A DNA stretch of 64,000 nucleotides from Colocasia esculenta (GCA_014218235.1 CM024755.1:161255941-161319940); one strand, 5' to 3'; positions 24,070-35,874 are shown, counted from the stretch's first letter. Program-made: numbers and translations. The notes: generated from the letters alone by a model not told the origin.

Positions 24070-25855
24070 TGTTGGCCCTTTTAGTACGGCAGCAAGCTAC
24101 CTAGAGGGGGGGTGAATAGGTTTTCAAAAATATGAAACATAAACTTAAACACCGAAAAATATCACTTGAAAGTTTGGTTAGTTTAGTGTGATGAGGAGTA
24201 GCAGTGCGGAAGCAAATAAATAATCACACAAATAACACAAGAGATTTATCCTGGTTCGGCCCTTCCCATATGGATGTCCTACATCCAGTCGCCAAGCAAC
24301 CTCTTGGGATTTTACTAACCAAGGGTACAGTGCCCCTCAAGGATATACAACACCCAGCACCCCAGCTGGTCTTCTTCTCTTTCCTGGGCAAGAAGGCAAC
24401 CCACTTCTCTTACAGGTAAAGAAGCCAACCTCTTGGTACAAACCCCAGTGCAGTTCTGCAAGACACAAACCCCTAGCTAGGTTCTACACTGTATACAGTC
24501 CTACAGCTGGACAGAATGTCTTTCTTATAAAAGTAAGAACACGACTGAGAGTTGGAAGATGAAAACCAACTAAAAGAAACTCTTAGCTAAAAGACTCTCT
24601 CCCCCAGATTACAAGATGCACACAAAGAGAGTGAAGAGAGGAGAAGGAGATTGAATGCTTGAGTGCTTCAGTTGCGTGAACACTTCTTTTTGGCTCAGGC
24701 TCTTTCTCTCTTTTCCTTTGAGTGTATGTGGCGTTGAGATTCCTCACTAGTTGTACACTCCATCAAAGATCTTCAGGAAAGCTCTTCTTCTTTCTTCAGC
24801 CTTGCTTCATTTTTTATATGAGAGGCTTTTGAATAGATTCGTTGAAGAGATCCGTTGGAGCTCTTCTAGTCGTTGCTTGATCTTTGTATTCTTTTTCTTC
24901 TTTAGATTGATAGCCATTTGGTGATCTTCGAGGTTTGCAAGCATAGAAGAAAGTGTTTAGCTAAATGACTGTTTCTGTCAAAAGGCTTACATACCTCTAT
25001 GCTTCCTATTTCTCCCAGAAGTAGTAAGTGACCACCTTCTGTCTGACAGGAGAGAAGAGATCTAGAGAGATAAAATGATCTTCTGTCAGAGACATTTTTG
25101 ACTTCTCATTAGGCGCCAAACATATTTGAAACATCTGAATATAAAGGAAATTGATGTTTTCATGAAGTCGATGTTTGGACAAAATTGATATTTCACTTAT
25201 CGAATCAATGTGAGAGGCAAATCGATGTGGCGATAAAATTGTTATGGCACTTATCGAATCATTGTGAGAACTAAATCGTTGTTTCTCACTTATGAAATCA
25301 TTATGAGAACCAAATTGTTATGAGAGCAAATCGTTGTTCTCAATTATCAAATCGTTATGAAAATCAAATCATTGTGAGAGAAAATCGTTGTTCTCACTTA
25401 TGAAATCGTTATGAGAACCAAATCATTATGAGAGCAAATCGTTGTTCTCACTTATCAAATCATTATGAAAATTAAATCGTTGTGAGAGCAAATCGTTGTT
25501 CTCACTTACGAAATAGTTATAAGAACCAAAACATTATGAGAGCAAATCATTGTTCTCACTTATGAAATCATTATGAAAACCAAATCGTTCTTTCACTTAA
25601 CGAATCGTTACACGATCAAATCATTGTGTAACTTATCAAATCGTTGTTAGTAAAATTGATGTGGCGCTTTGAATAGAAATCGATGCTTATTGAATGAACA
25701 TCGATTTAGCATTTTAGTGCACATCACGCAATAATAATTCCACAAATTTATATTTATTAGGAAAACATGATATTAAATATATTTGGTAATATTTAATTAA
25801 TCATAAATTTTGTTATCATCAAAATATAAGGGTAAAATATAAGAGTGGTTCAACA
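24070..25855 (-). repeat. 3' LTR of gag-only copia
   Basis: It reads TGTTGGCCC... to ...GGTTCAACA on the plus strand, 1786 bp. The minus strand just before it is purine-rich (AAAAAGGCGGAGATTG), a good polypurine tract for plus-strand priming. A TATA box on the minus strand lies at 24811-24818. Confidence 0.88.
25130..25690 (-). repeat. AATCGTT motif array in U3 of 3' LTR
   Basis: There are roughly 20 copies of AAATCGTTRTGAGA and related TTCTCACTTATCAAATC, alternating GAGAGCAAATCGTTG with CTTATGAAATCGTTATG. The array ends about 165 bp from the outer LTR end and lies upstream of the minus-strand TATA box at 24811-24818. Confidence 0.85.
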
Positions 25856-26334
25856 ATCTCCGCCTTTTTAGTGATGACAAAATTTATAAGAATTTTCTGA
25901 AAAAAATACTTAAAGCCTAGAAAATTCACAGATAATGCATACTATGCATATTCTCCCCCTTTTATCATTAACCAAAAAGGAAGGATCTTACTATGCATCG
26001 CTCCTTTGAAAATTTCTTACCATTGAGGGGTTCAACAATGATTGACAATAATGAATAACTCCCCCTTAGAGTAGGCTCCCCCTAAGCATGAGACTCCCCC
26101 TTAATGTGAGGCAAGTTAGATCTTGTTGGTCTTGACCTTTGACATGTTGTTGTCAAGTCTTCAGAATTATTGCCTGCATTGATCAGAGAGACTTTCAAAC
26201 TAATGTAAGTGGTAATAAAAATAAACAATTTGTGACTACTCCCTCTTCAGATATGAGATGGATGAAGAGGTGGCAGTCATCAGTGCCTTGAGCATCCTTT
26301 GATCCTGATGCTCCAAGACTATCCTACAAATAAA

Positions 26335-28106
26335 CTAGTCAGAAGTAGGTACCCAAATCTTTTTGGGTCCTTGTTGGTTAGATGCATGAAAATAACCTTT
26401 AGGAATCCAAACTAAGTGCCTTATTGTGCAGGTGGTTACAGTGTGTCCTAGTTTATTACAATGAGAACAACAATGAATATAGTTTGTTTTGCAATTCTGA
26501 TTGTCTTTGTGATGTCTGTTTAGAACACAATTTTTGGAAACCTTTTCCTTTACAGAGGCCTTTTTCTGAGGCATCTTAGTTTCTTTTACGAATTTTGGTA
26601 ATGGATATTTTTCAAGAGTTATGACTTGTTTTCCTTTTTGAGGAGGTTCGTATCCAAGCCCTTGTTTATTATTTCCAGATTTTGATCCTCTTAAGTATAG
26701 GGCTAAAGATGTTTTCCCTCTAGTTAATTTTCTAACTAATTCTTTTAAATAGAGATTTTCTTCAGTTATAGTTTTTAATTTTTCTTCTAACTCTAACTTC
26801 TCATTATTCTTGTTTTTCAAATATTCATTTAAAAGATAATTATTATCTTTACTGTCCTTTAATTATTTTTCTAGTTGCTCCAATTCGGATTTAAGATCGG
26901 AATTGGTGTTTTCCAAGCAAGTAGTGTTGTTTTTCAGATTTTTTAATTCTTTTACAACACCCTTATGTTTTTCATATAGTTCATTAAAGACTTCTTCTAA
27001 GTCTTCAGACTCTGACCCTGAATCAGTGCATGAATCAAAAATGGGTCAGAATGTACCTCATCTAGTCCTACCATGAGGGCTAGATTTACTTGCTCTTTTT
27101 CTGAACTTGAGCTTGATGAGCCTGAGCTTGTGGCCTCTTCATTTTCCCAAGCAGCTGCCATGGCTTTTCTTTTGAACTTCTTGTGCTGCTTCTTGGACTT
27201 TTCGGTTTGACCAGTCTTTTTGAGTCTTGGATAGTCTGGTCTCAGATGTCCAGGTTTTCTGCATTCATAGCAGACTGGTTCTTTCTCCTTTTTCTCTTTC
27301 CTTTGAATCCTTCTTGACCCATTTTTCTTCTTCTTTAAAATCTTCTAAAGTTTGGACAGTACTTCATCAACATCACTGTCTTCAGATCCTGCAATTTTTG
27401 AGCTAGAAGAAGAAGTGGAAGAAGCAGCTGCAACTTTAAGAGCATTAGTACATTTTTTCTTTGATGAGCTTTTAGATAGTTGCTCCATATTAATTTCATG
27501 TGCCATGAGGGAACCTATTAAGTTATCAATAGAAAGTTTGGTTAAGTCATGAGCTTCTTCAATAGCAGTTACTTTAGGTGTCCATGAAAGAGTTAAGGAC
27601 CTAAGTATCTTTCTAACAGTTTCCTCAACAGAAAGATTTTTACCGAGAGAACTCAGACCAACTACTATGCTCGAAAATCTATTATACATCTGAGTGATAT
27701 TTTCGTTTGGAAGTATTTTAAATTGCTCATATTGTGAGACAAGAATATCTATCCTAGTTTTTTTTTACTTTATCTGTTCCTTCATAAGTTATCTGCAGTT
27801 TATCCCATATTTCTTTAGCTGATTTACATGCAGATACTCTACTAAATTCTCTTTTGGATAATGCACAACATAAGTAGTTCTTAGCTTAAAGTTTAAAGAT
27901 AATTTACTTTTATTTGTTGTTGTAATGGCAGTAGTGCCCGGAACAGGAACAATAACACAATCACCTACCTCGATTACCTGCCACAGATCAAAGTCTGTGC
28001 CTCGAATGAAGCATTCCATTCTCATCTTCCAATATTGGTAGTCCTCTCCATCAAAGAATGGAGGTCTGGTGACTGATTGACCTTCAGCATATTCTTTAGC
28101 TACCAT
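26335..28106 (-). pseudogene. gag: Gag of gag-only copia, frameshifted
   Basis: The start at 28106 reads MVAKEYAEGQSVTRPP, then FDGEDYQYWKMRMECFI, as in other SIRE-like gags. UBN2 text follows (27345-27689: ILRSLTLSWTPKVTAIEEA, LIGSLMAHEINMEQL). A CX2CX4HX4C zinc knuckle lies at about 27235-27275 (CYECRKPGHLR). A coiled-coil stretch (ENLYLKELVRKLTRGK) and a second, CX2CX4HX4C-type motif (CCSHCNKLGHTVTTC) are at 26335-26820. The latter ends in KKIWVPTSD, where protease would normally begin. Frameshifts and stops separate the three readable parts, so this copy makes no full gag. Confidence 0.85.
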
Positions 28107-28154
28107 GGATCATCTCTATGATCGTTAGATCTTCTTGATTGATCAGAGAACCTC

Positions 28155-28166
28155 ACTCTGATACCA
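28155..28166 (-). promoter_or_regulatory. Primer-binding site of gag-only copia
   Basis: The minus strand reads TGGTATCAGAGT three bases after the LTR end GGCCAACA, matching the initiator-Met tRNA site except for the last base. Confidence 0.85.
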
Positions 28167-28168
28167 CT

Positions 28169-29958
28169 TGTTGGCCTTTTGGTACGGCAACAACCTAACC
28201 TAGAGGGGGGGGGGTGAATAGGTTTTCTGAAATCTGAAACAGAAACTTAAACATAGAAAAATATCACTTGAAAGTTTGGTTACTTTAGTGTGATGAGAGT
28301 AGCAGTGCAGAAGCAAATAAACAATCACACAATAACACAAGAGATTTATCCTGGTTCGGCCCTTCCCACATGGAAGTCCTACGTCCAGTCCCCAAGCAAC
28401 ATCTTAGGATGTTACTAACCAAGGGTACAGTCCCCCTCAAGGATAATACAACACCCAGCACCCCAGCTGGTATTCTTCTCTTTCCCAGGCAAGAAGGCAG
28501 CCCACTTCTCTTACAGGTAAAGAAGCCAACCTCTTGGTACAAACCCCAGTGCAGTTCTGCTAGACACAAATCTCTAGCTAGGTTCTACACTGTATACAAT
28601 CCTATAGTTGGACATAATGTCTTTCTTATAAAAAAGAACACGACTGAGAGTTGGAAGATGAAAACCAACTAAAAGAAACTCTCAGCTAAAAGACTTTCTC
28701 CCCCAGATTACAAGATGCACACAGAGAGAGTGAAGAGAGGAGAAGGAGCTTGAATGCTTGAGTGCTTCAGTTACTTGAACACTTCTTTTTGGCTCAGGCT
28801 CTTTCTCTCTTTTCCTTTGAGTGTATGTGGCGTTGAGGTTCCTCACTGGTTGTACACTCCATCAAAGATCTTCAGGAAAGATCTTTTTCTTTTCTTCAAC
28901 CTTGCTTCATCTTTTATATGAGAGGCTTTTAAATAGATCCGTTGAAGAGATCCGTTGGAGCTCTTCTAGTCGTTGCTTGATCTTTCTATTCTTTTTCTTC
29001 TTCAGATTGACAACCATTTGGTGATCTTCAAGGTCTGCAAGCATAGAAGAAAGTGTTTAGCTAAAAGAGTGTTTCTGTCAAAAGGCTTACATACCTCTAT
29101 GCTTCTTGTTTTCTCCCAGAAGTAGTAAGTGACCACCTTTCTGTCTGACAAGAGAGAAGAGATCTAGAGAGATAAAAAGGATCTTCTGTCAGAGACATTT
29201 TTTACTTCTCATTGGGCGCCAAACATATTTGAAACATCTGAATATAAAGGAAATCGATGTTTTCATGAAGTCGATGTTTGGACAAAATCAATATTTCACT
29301 TATCGAATCGATGTGAGAGGAAAATCGATGTGGCGATAAAATCGTTATGGCACTTATCGAATCGTTGTGAGAACCAAATCGTTGTTTCTCACTTATGAAA
29401 TCGTTATGAGAACCAAATCGTTATGAGAGCAAATCGTTGTTCTCACTTATCAAATCGTTATGAAAACCAAATCGTTGAGAGAGCAAATCATTGTTCTCAC
29501 TTATGAAATCATTATGAGAACCAAATCGTTATGAGAGCAAATCATTGTTCTGACTTATCAAATCATTATGAAAACCAAATCGTTGTGAGGGCAAATCGTT
29601 GTTCTCACTTATGAAATCGTTATGAGAACCAAAGCGTTATGATAGCAAATCGTTGTTCTCACTTATGAAATCGTTATGAAAACCAAATCATTCTTTCACT
29701 TAACGAATCGTTACATGATCAAATCATTGTGTAACTTATCAAATCGTTGTTAGTGAAATCGATGTGGCACTTTGAATAGAAATTGATGTTTATTGAATGA
29801 ACATTGTTTTAGCATTTTAGTGCACATCACGCAACAATAATTCCATAAATTTATATTTATTAGGAAAACATGATATTAAATATATTTGATAATATTTAAT
29901 TAATCATAAATTTTGTTATCATCAAAATATAAGGGTAAAATATAAGAGTGGTTCAACA
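28169..29958 (-). repeat. 5' LTR of gag-only copia
   Basis: TGTTGGCCTTTTGG... to ...GTGGTTCAACA, 1790 bp, nearly identical to 24070-25855. Differences are mainly single substitutions and a longer G run at 28205-28213. The minus-strand TATA box CATATAAAAG is at 28911-28918. Confidence 0.88.
29225..29790 (-). repeat. AATCGTT motif array in U3 of 5' LTR
   Basis: This is the counterpart of 25130-25690. The same order of CGATGT, then CGTTATGAG / CGTTGTGAG units is seen, with scattered C-to-T type changes (AATCGTT to AATCATT) between the two LTRs. It lies upstream of the TATA box at 28911-28918 on the minus strand. Confidence 0.85.
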
Positions 29959-31047
29959 CCAACGACAAGAATATGTGTCCTCACTGTGGAAGGGCACACG
30001 GTGGCACCGAGTGTTGGAAGCTAGCAGGGAAGTGTCTTAAGTGTGGCAGCACTGAGCATCAGATCAGAGACTGCCCCAGGCTTCAGCAGTCTGTTCAGAT
30101 AGGAGCGCCAGCCCCAGCAACGGCAGCGGCAGCTGCGCTAGTGACTGGGAGACCAAGAAGGCCTCGAGCCCAAGCTCGAGTGTTTACACTAGCACAAGAG
30201 GATGCAGAGCAAGCCGAGAATGTCAAGGAAGGTACGGTTCTAGTCATGGGTGTGCATGCTTGGGTGTTGTTTGATACGGATGCCACACACTCATTTATTT
30301 CCGAGCGATTTGCCAAGCAGTTAGCAGCAGAGTCTAGAGTGGAGGCAGAGGAGTTGGAAGTCCCTTTATCTGTGCACACACCGGCAAGTACGGTAGCAAC
30401 CAAGAAGTGTGTTCCATCCTTACTTGTGTGCATTGAGGACCGAGGCTTGTTTGGGTGCTTCTACTTGCTCAAGATGAAGGACTATGATGCCATACTTGGT
30501 CTGGATTGGCTTGAGGAGCACTATGCCTTGGTGGATTGAAGAGGGAAGAAGATTACTTTTCGTATCCCTGGTGAGGATGAGTTCTCACATCCCTTGCCAA
30601 GGAACTTAGCGGGAAGATTTGTGATCTCCGTCATGAAGGCGACGAGGATGGTGAACAAAGGCTGTGACGCATTTCTTGCCAGCGTGGTCTTATTCCCTAA
30701 GGTCGATCAGTCACCTACCCTTGAGGAGATTGAGGTAGTGCAGGAGTTTCCAGACGTGTTTCCTGATGATTTTTCTAGATTGCCACCGGCTAGGGAGATA
30801 GAGTTCACTATAGAGTTGCTTTCAGGCACCTCTCCTATCTATAAGGCTCCATATCGGATGGCACATGCAGAGTTAGCCGAGCTAAGGAAGCAGTTGTAGG
30901 ATTTGCTGGATAAGGGATTCATTTGCCCAAGTGTGTCACCATGGGGCGCACCTGTATTGTTCGTGAAGAAGAAAGATGGTTCCCTCAGGATGTGCATCAA
31001 CTACAGAAAGCTCAACCAGGTGACTGTGAAGAACATGTATTCTTTGC
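29959..31047 (+). pseudogene. pol: Gypsy gag end, protease and RT start
   Basis: After the CCAAC duplication come two CCHC zinc knuckles, CPHCGRAHGGTEC and CLKCGSTEHQIRDC. The aspartic protease reads VLFDTDATHSFISERFAKQ (about 30270). The catalytic DTG is DTD here, a change expected to disable it. The protease C-terminus YDAILGLDWLEEHYALVD ends at a TGA (30537). RT then opens with IYKAPYRMAHAELAEL, a TAG at 30897, and VSPWGAPVLFVKKKDGSLRMCINYRKLN. The reading leaves RT after VKNMYSL at about 31047, so the YxDD catalytic motif and everything after it are absent. Confidence 0.88.
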
Positions 31048-31601
31048 TGTGGATTGAACTGCAAATTTTGGGACAAGGCAACCATGTATTTCTCTTCAAG
31101 TGTCATTAGTTCGATCCGACTTCTATTCGTAATGACACAACATATGGGATCGCCAATGTCAAACATAAGTCCAAGTTGAGTACGTATGAGCCATTTATTC
31201 TGGCGGCACAAGCCCAACAAGTTTATTATTCGAACTATCTGCCCCTCAAATTGAGAGATTGGTGGGCTGCTTGTAGAGTGACAACAAGGCTATTCCCTGA
31301 GTATGAGCTTCTCTCGACTGATATAGAGCTCGAAGATGTTAATGACAATTTTTTCCAATCAGACCAGAGTGGCGCACGAGAGTTCGCTCCTTCTACGCAG
31401 TTCAGTGTAGATGATATAAATGAACCAATTTATTTATATAAAGATAACGAACAGGAAGAAGTTGACCCAAATGCCCTTGACGATCATGTTGTTGAGTGGG
31501 AGGTGGAGTCTGATGAGGAGGAAGAGTGGACCGATGATGAGGACGAAGAGGATGACGCTGAATTAGACATAGCTTCAGCATCTGATGATGAATATAGATA
31601 A
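31048..31601 (+). pseudogene. CACTA TNP2-type transposase, C-terminal part (DUF4216-like)
   Basis: The reading opens with LGQGNHVFLFKCH, a TAG (31107-31109) where family members have Trp, then FDPTSIRNDTTYG. It continues open from 31176: YEPFILAAQAQQVYYSNY, then LRDWWAACRVTTRLFPE, then a long acidic tail rich in Asp/Glu ending DDEYR and TAA (31599-31601). The block that places the protein near Ala-Gln-Gln-Val-Tyr-Tyr is typical of DUF4216 at the end of plant CACTA transposases. The catalytic N-terminal part is missing. The first codons are fused in frame to gypsy RT. Confidence 0.82.
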
Positions 31602-31859
31602 TATTATAAAATTTTGTAAGAACTGAGTGTTGTTGCTAATTATATGTTATTAAATAGCTACTTCAAATTTGAGTGTTGATGACATGTTATATCTTTATTG
31701 TTCTCAATAGAGATATGGTACGTGGAGGACGTAGTGGGAGGGGGTCCACCTCGTCCGGTGCACCCTCTACTTTTGTAGGCCGAGGGTCTACGCCGATAGG
31801 TATATATGTACTCAACTCAATTCTTTTAGTATACTATGTATATTAACTTTATATTTTTT

Positions 31860-32312
31860 AATGTGCATATAATTTTGCAAGGTCCACCTCCCGGCCGACT
31901 ACGTCGGTTGTCTCGGCGACAGGTATATATATATGTACCCAAACACAAAACTCTATATATTACTGTTCATATTAACTTTATATTTTCTAACGTGCGTATA
32001 ATTTTGCAGGGTCCGCCTCCCCGACTACGCTGGTTGTCCCAGCGACAGGTATATGTATATGTACCCAAACACAAAACTATATATATTACTGTTCATATTA
32101 ACTTTATATTTTCTAAAGTGCATATAATTTTGCAGGGTCCGCCTCTCCAACTACGCCGGTTGTCCTGGCAACAGGTATATGTATATGTACCCAAACACAA
32201 AACACTATATATTACTGTTCATAATAACTTTATATTTTCTAACATGCATATAATTTTGTAGGGTCCGCCTCTCACCCAGTAGCATCACCTGTCCCATCCC
32301 ATTCAGCAGCAG
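31860..32312 (+). repeat. Tandemly duplicated exon-intron units (about 126 bp) in TNP1-like gene
   Basis: Four units at about 126-bp spacing each carry an intron end (ATAATTTTGCAG), a 39-nt exon (GGTCCGCCTCCCCGACTACG...) and a donor with intron start (GTATATGTATATGTACCC). The exons at 32010-32048 and 32136-32174 are exactly 39 nt with phase-1 borders on both sides. Each adds 13 residues of the type GSASPTTLVVPAT without changing frame. The first copy has TTGCAAGG instead of TTGCAGGG, which shifts its acceptor by one base. The fourth copy has diverged into a 51-nt exon (32262-32312). Confidence 0.82.
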
Positions 32313-33794
32313 GTACATGCATGTTTCCATACTTTAGTACGTTTCTTGTCTTCCATTTTTTTTAATAATAGTGTACTTAATTTTTTCAACAGAGGTAGAG
32401 AGCCATCATCCAGCGGTAGAGGAGGTGGCTCAGCCAGTTGGACGCCAGCCATGCTGGATTTCTGGGTAAACTTGATTACTTCAAACTTACTGTATTTGTT
32501 ATTTATGTTATATATTTAATGTAGAAAATTAATGTGCAATTGCAGGGGGAAGATAGATCCAGGACCTGCTTCCGGCTATATTACATCGTTGTTGCACGCA
32601 CACGTTCCAGGACCAGTGGACTCATGGAAAGAGTTCCCTCTGTCCGTCCGGGATCTGTTATTTGACATGTTCACAGTATTATTCTTTTTTACTTATTTGA
32701 AGTCACTTCTTTAATTACTATCTCTCTCTATTAGTGCACAAAGTTGAGTAATTTTATTTCTAAACAGCGGAGGTACATGTTCACGAGACCGGAGGATCTC
32801 CCTCGAGCACGAGTCGTCTGGGAGTTTACTGCCTAGACAAATTTCAGAAAGTCCATGTGGGAGGCCTGGGACAAGGCATCAAAGACCACAAGCAGCCAGG
32901 ATCCTATGGCTTGGATGGATTACGTCCCGGTGTGGATGAGGAGGGGCTATTGGGAGTCCCTTTGTCATCGTTGGGCTATTGGACCATGGCAGAAGAGGTC
33001 ACAGGCGGCTAAACGCAATCGGGCAGCTATCGCTATGCAGAGGGCACTCCCCAGCCAGACTTGGATCTGGAGGCCTGGGTCGACGCAGCGGGAGGGCCGA
33101 GTGTACGACTTTGGGGACAGCCTGGATACTACTCCAGTGTTGTCCTCATATGTGAGTTCGGTCGCTCCTCCGTCCTACGCGAGTTCATCTTTTGCGACGC
33201 CCGGTAGTGGTGGAGTGGACATTAGAACTCTCATCCGGGAAGAGCTATCGCAGCAGCTACTGCTGCACCTTGGCGCCATGGTCGAGCAATTGGTCGCTGC
33301 CATCCGAGGAGCAGGCCCCTCACAGCAAGCCCCTCAGGTTAGTATTACTATTAATTTCATATAGTTTGAATGAAATAAAACCACTAATCTAAACTGTTAA
33401 AACACTCAAACCACTAATATTAAAAAAAAAAACCAATATTGTTTAAGAAGTAGAGTGAAAATATTATTATTTTTTGTTTAAGAAGTAGAGTGAAAAATAA
33501 TAATATTTCAATTATTGAAATCTATTTTTCACTTTTCACCCAACTTCTCTAAAGCTGTGATAGATAATAAGATTTTCCTATCTTCCCATAGCTTAAAACT
33601 CATTGAAGACATGTCTGATATCCATCCTCACATACAACTGGAGGCCACCCAACTCAATTTATGAGTCGGTGTCCAAAGAGTTCAAAATGGGAAAAAAAGA
33701 AATTCAAATTAAGAAGCCTAAAAAGAAGGCCCCTTTATATAATCAACTTATGGAAGGATAAAAAAACTGCCTGATATATATAAAAAAAATTTAT

Positions 33795-35874
33795 GAAAAA
33801 ACCTAAATGAAAAAGATCAAAACATGCAACCAAGAGGTCCAAAATCATAAATAAGGATCCGATCTGCGTGTCGTTCACTTCGACATGACTGGATGGGTGA
33901 GAGTGACCTGTGGGAACTGACGGAATCCTAATCGGATTCCCGGTTTGGGTTTCGTGCTCAAATCACTAATCTAAAAAAAACCTAAATGAAAAAGATCAAA
34001 ACACACAACCCGGGGAGTCCAAAATTAAAAATAGAGATCCGATCGATGTGCCATTCACTCCGACACGACCGGGTGGGAGAAAGTGACATGTGGAAACTGA
34101 CAGAATCCTAATCGGATTCTCAGCTTGGGTTCGGCGCTCAAATCACTAATCTAAAAAAAACATAAATGAAAAGGATCAAAACACGCAACCCGGGAATCCA
34201 AAATCAGAAATAAGGATTCGATCGGTGTGCCGTTCTCTCCGACACGACCGGGTGTGTGACAGTGACGTGTGGGAACTGACGAAATCCTAATGGGATTCTC
34301 AGTTTGGGTTCGACACTCAAACCACTAATCTTAAAAAACCCAAGTGTAAAGGATCAAAAAACACAACCTAGGGGTCCGAAATCAGAAATAGTGATCCGAT
34401 CAGCGTGTCGTTCGCTCTGACACGACTGGGTGGGTGAGAGTGACCTGTACGAACTGACAGAATCCTAATCGGATTCCCAGTTTAGGTTCATCGCTCAAAT
34501 CACTAATCAAAAAAAACCTAAATAAAATAGATCAAAACATGCAACCTGGGGGTCCAAAATTAGAAATAGGGATCCGATTGGCATGCCATTCGCTCCTACA
34601 CGACCGGGTGGGTAAGAGTGACGTGTGGGAACTGACAGAATCCTAATGGGATTCCCAGTTTGGGTTCGAGACTCAAACCACTAATCTTAAAAAAATCCAA
34701 CTGCAAATGATCAAAACATGCCACCTGGGGGTCCAAAATTAGAAATAGGGATTCGATCGGCGTGCCGTTCTCTCCGACACGACCGGGTGGATGAGAGTGA
34801 CGTGTGGGAATTGACGGAATCCTAATCAAATTCCCAATTTGGGTTCAGCGCTCAAATCACTAACCTAAAAAAAAACCTAAATGAAACGGATCAAAACACA
34901 CAACCCGAAGGTCCAAAATAAAAAATAGGGATCCGATCAGCGTGTCGTTCACTCCGACACGACCGGTTGGGTAAGAGTGACGTGTAGGAACTGATGGAAT
35001 CCTAATGGGATTCCTGGTTTCGGTTCGACACTCAAACCACTAATCTTAAAAAAACCTAAGTGTAAAGGATCAAAACATGCAACTCGGGCGTCCAAAATTA
35101 AAAACAGAGATCTGATCAGTGTGTCATTCACTCCGACACGATCGGGTGGGTGAGAGTGACATATGGGAACTGACGGAATCGTAATCGGATTCCCAGTTTG
35201 GGTTCGGCGCTCAAATCATAAATCTAAAAAAAAACTAAATGAAACAGATCAAAACACGTAACCCGAGGGTCCAAAATCAGAAATAGGGATCCGATCGGTG
35301 TGCCGTTTGCTTCGACACAACCGGGTGGGTGAGAGTGACGTGTGGGAACTAACAGAATACTAATGGGATTCCCGGTTTGGGTTCGACACTCAAACAACTA
35401 ATCTTAAAAAAACATAAGTGGAAAGGATTAAAACACGCAACCTGGGGGTCCAAAATCAGAAATATGGATCCGATCGGTGTGTCGTTTGCTCTGACACGAC
35501 CGGGTGGGTGAGAGTGACATGTGGGAACTGACGGAATCCTAATCGGATTCCCGGTTTCGGTTCGGCGCTCAAATCACTAATCTAAAAAAAACCTAAATGA
35601 AAATGATCAAAACACGCAACTCGGGGGTCCAAAATCAGAAATACGGATCTGATCGACGCGCCGTTCGCTCCAACATGACTGGGTGGGTGAGAGTGACATG
35701 TGAGAACTGACATAATCCTAATGGGATTCCCGGTTTGGGTTCGACACTCAAACCACTAATCTTAAAAAAAATATAAGTGTAAAGGATCAAAATACACAAC
35801 CTAGGGGTCTAAAATCAAAAATAGGGATCCAATTGGCGTGCCGTTCGCTCCGACACGACTGTGTGGGTGAGAGT
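33795..35874 (+). repeat. Alternating dimeric satellite, left block, in TNP1-like intron
   Basis: There are about eleven tandem units of roughly 179 bp. From about 34140 they alternate strictly between type A (CCTAATCGGATTCCC, then GGCGCTCAAATCACTAATCT) and type B (CCTAATGGGATTCCC, then GACACTCAAACCACTAATCTT), giving a repeat of about 358 bp. The first two units are both type A. All units share CTCCGACACGACCGGGTGGG and GATCAAAACACGCAACC. The last unit is cut at 35874 by copia III and resumes at 43985. Confidence 0.9.
35870..35874. repeat. Target duplication of copia III (left)
   Basis: AGAGT here matches AGAGT at 43985-43989. Removing copia III and one copy restores the satellite text GGTGAGAGTGACG. 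Confidence 0.93.

Larger units (their letters stand above)
24070..29958 (-). mobile_element. Gag-only (pol-less) copia element
   Basis: Two LTRs (24070-25855 and 28169-29958) flank a 2.3-kb internal region that encodes only gag on the minus strand. The exact target duplication CCAAC is at 24065-24069 and 29959-29963, splitting the gypsy gag between FRPN and its zinc knuckles. No protease, integrase, RT or RNase H text is seen between gag and the 3' LTR. It would need pol from a related element. The two LTRs are very alike, so the insertion is fairly recent. Confidence 0.9.
15924..31047 (+). mobile_element. Ty3/gypsy element (Tekay/Del chromovirus-like), 3' truncated
   Basis: It comprises a 5' LTR (15924-22811 including nested insertions; about 2.7 kb of its own sequence), an initiator-Met primer site, gag, two zinc knuckles, an aspartic protease and the start of RT. 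It stops inside RT at about 31047, where CACTA sequence begins. RNase H, integrase, any chromodomain and the 3' LTR are missing. The clade call rests on gag/RT text and LTR length only and is tentative. Nested inside are two solo LTRs and a gag-only copia. Confidence 0.85.

Noticed and set aside
25130..25690. Regularly spaced short repeats resembling a CRISPR array
   Set aside because: Units are diverged, spacing is irregular and the array lies within a retrotransposon LTR of a plant genome. It is a U3 motif array.
33420..33545. Small foldback (MITE-like) element
   Set aside because: AGTAGAGTGAAAA is duplicated and partly complementary to CTTTTCACCCAACTTCT, but there is no clear target duplication or defined end.
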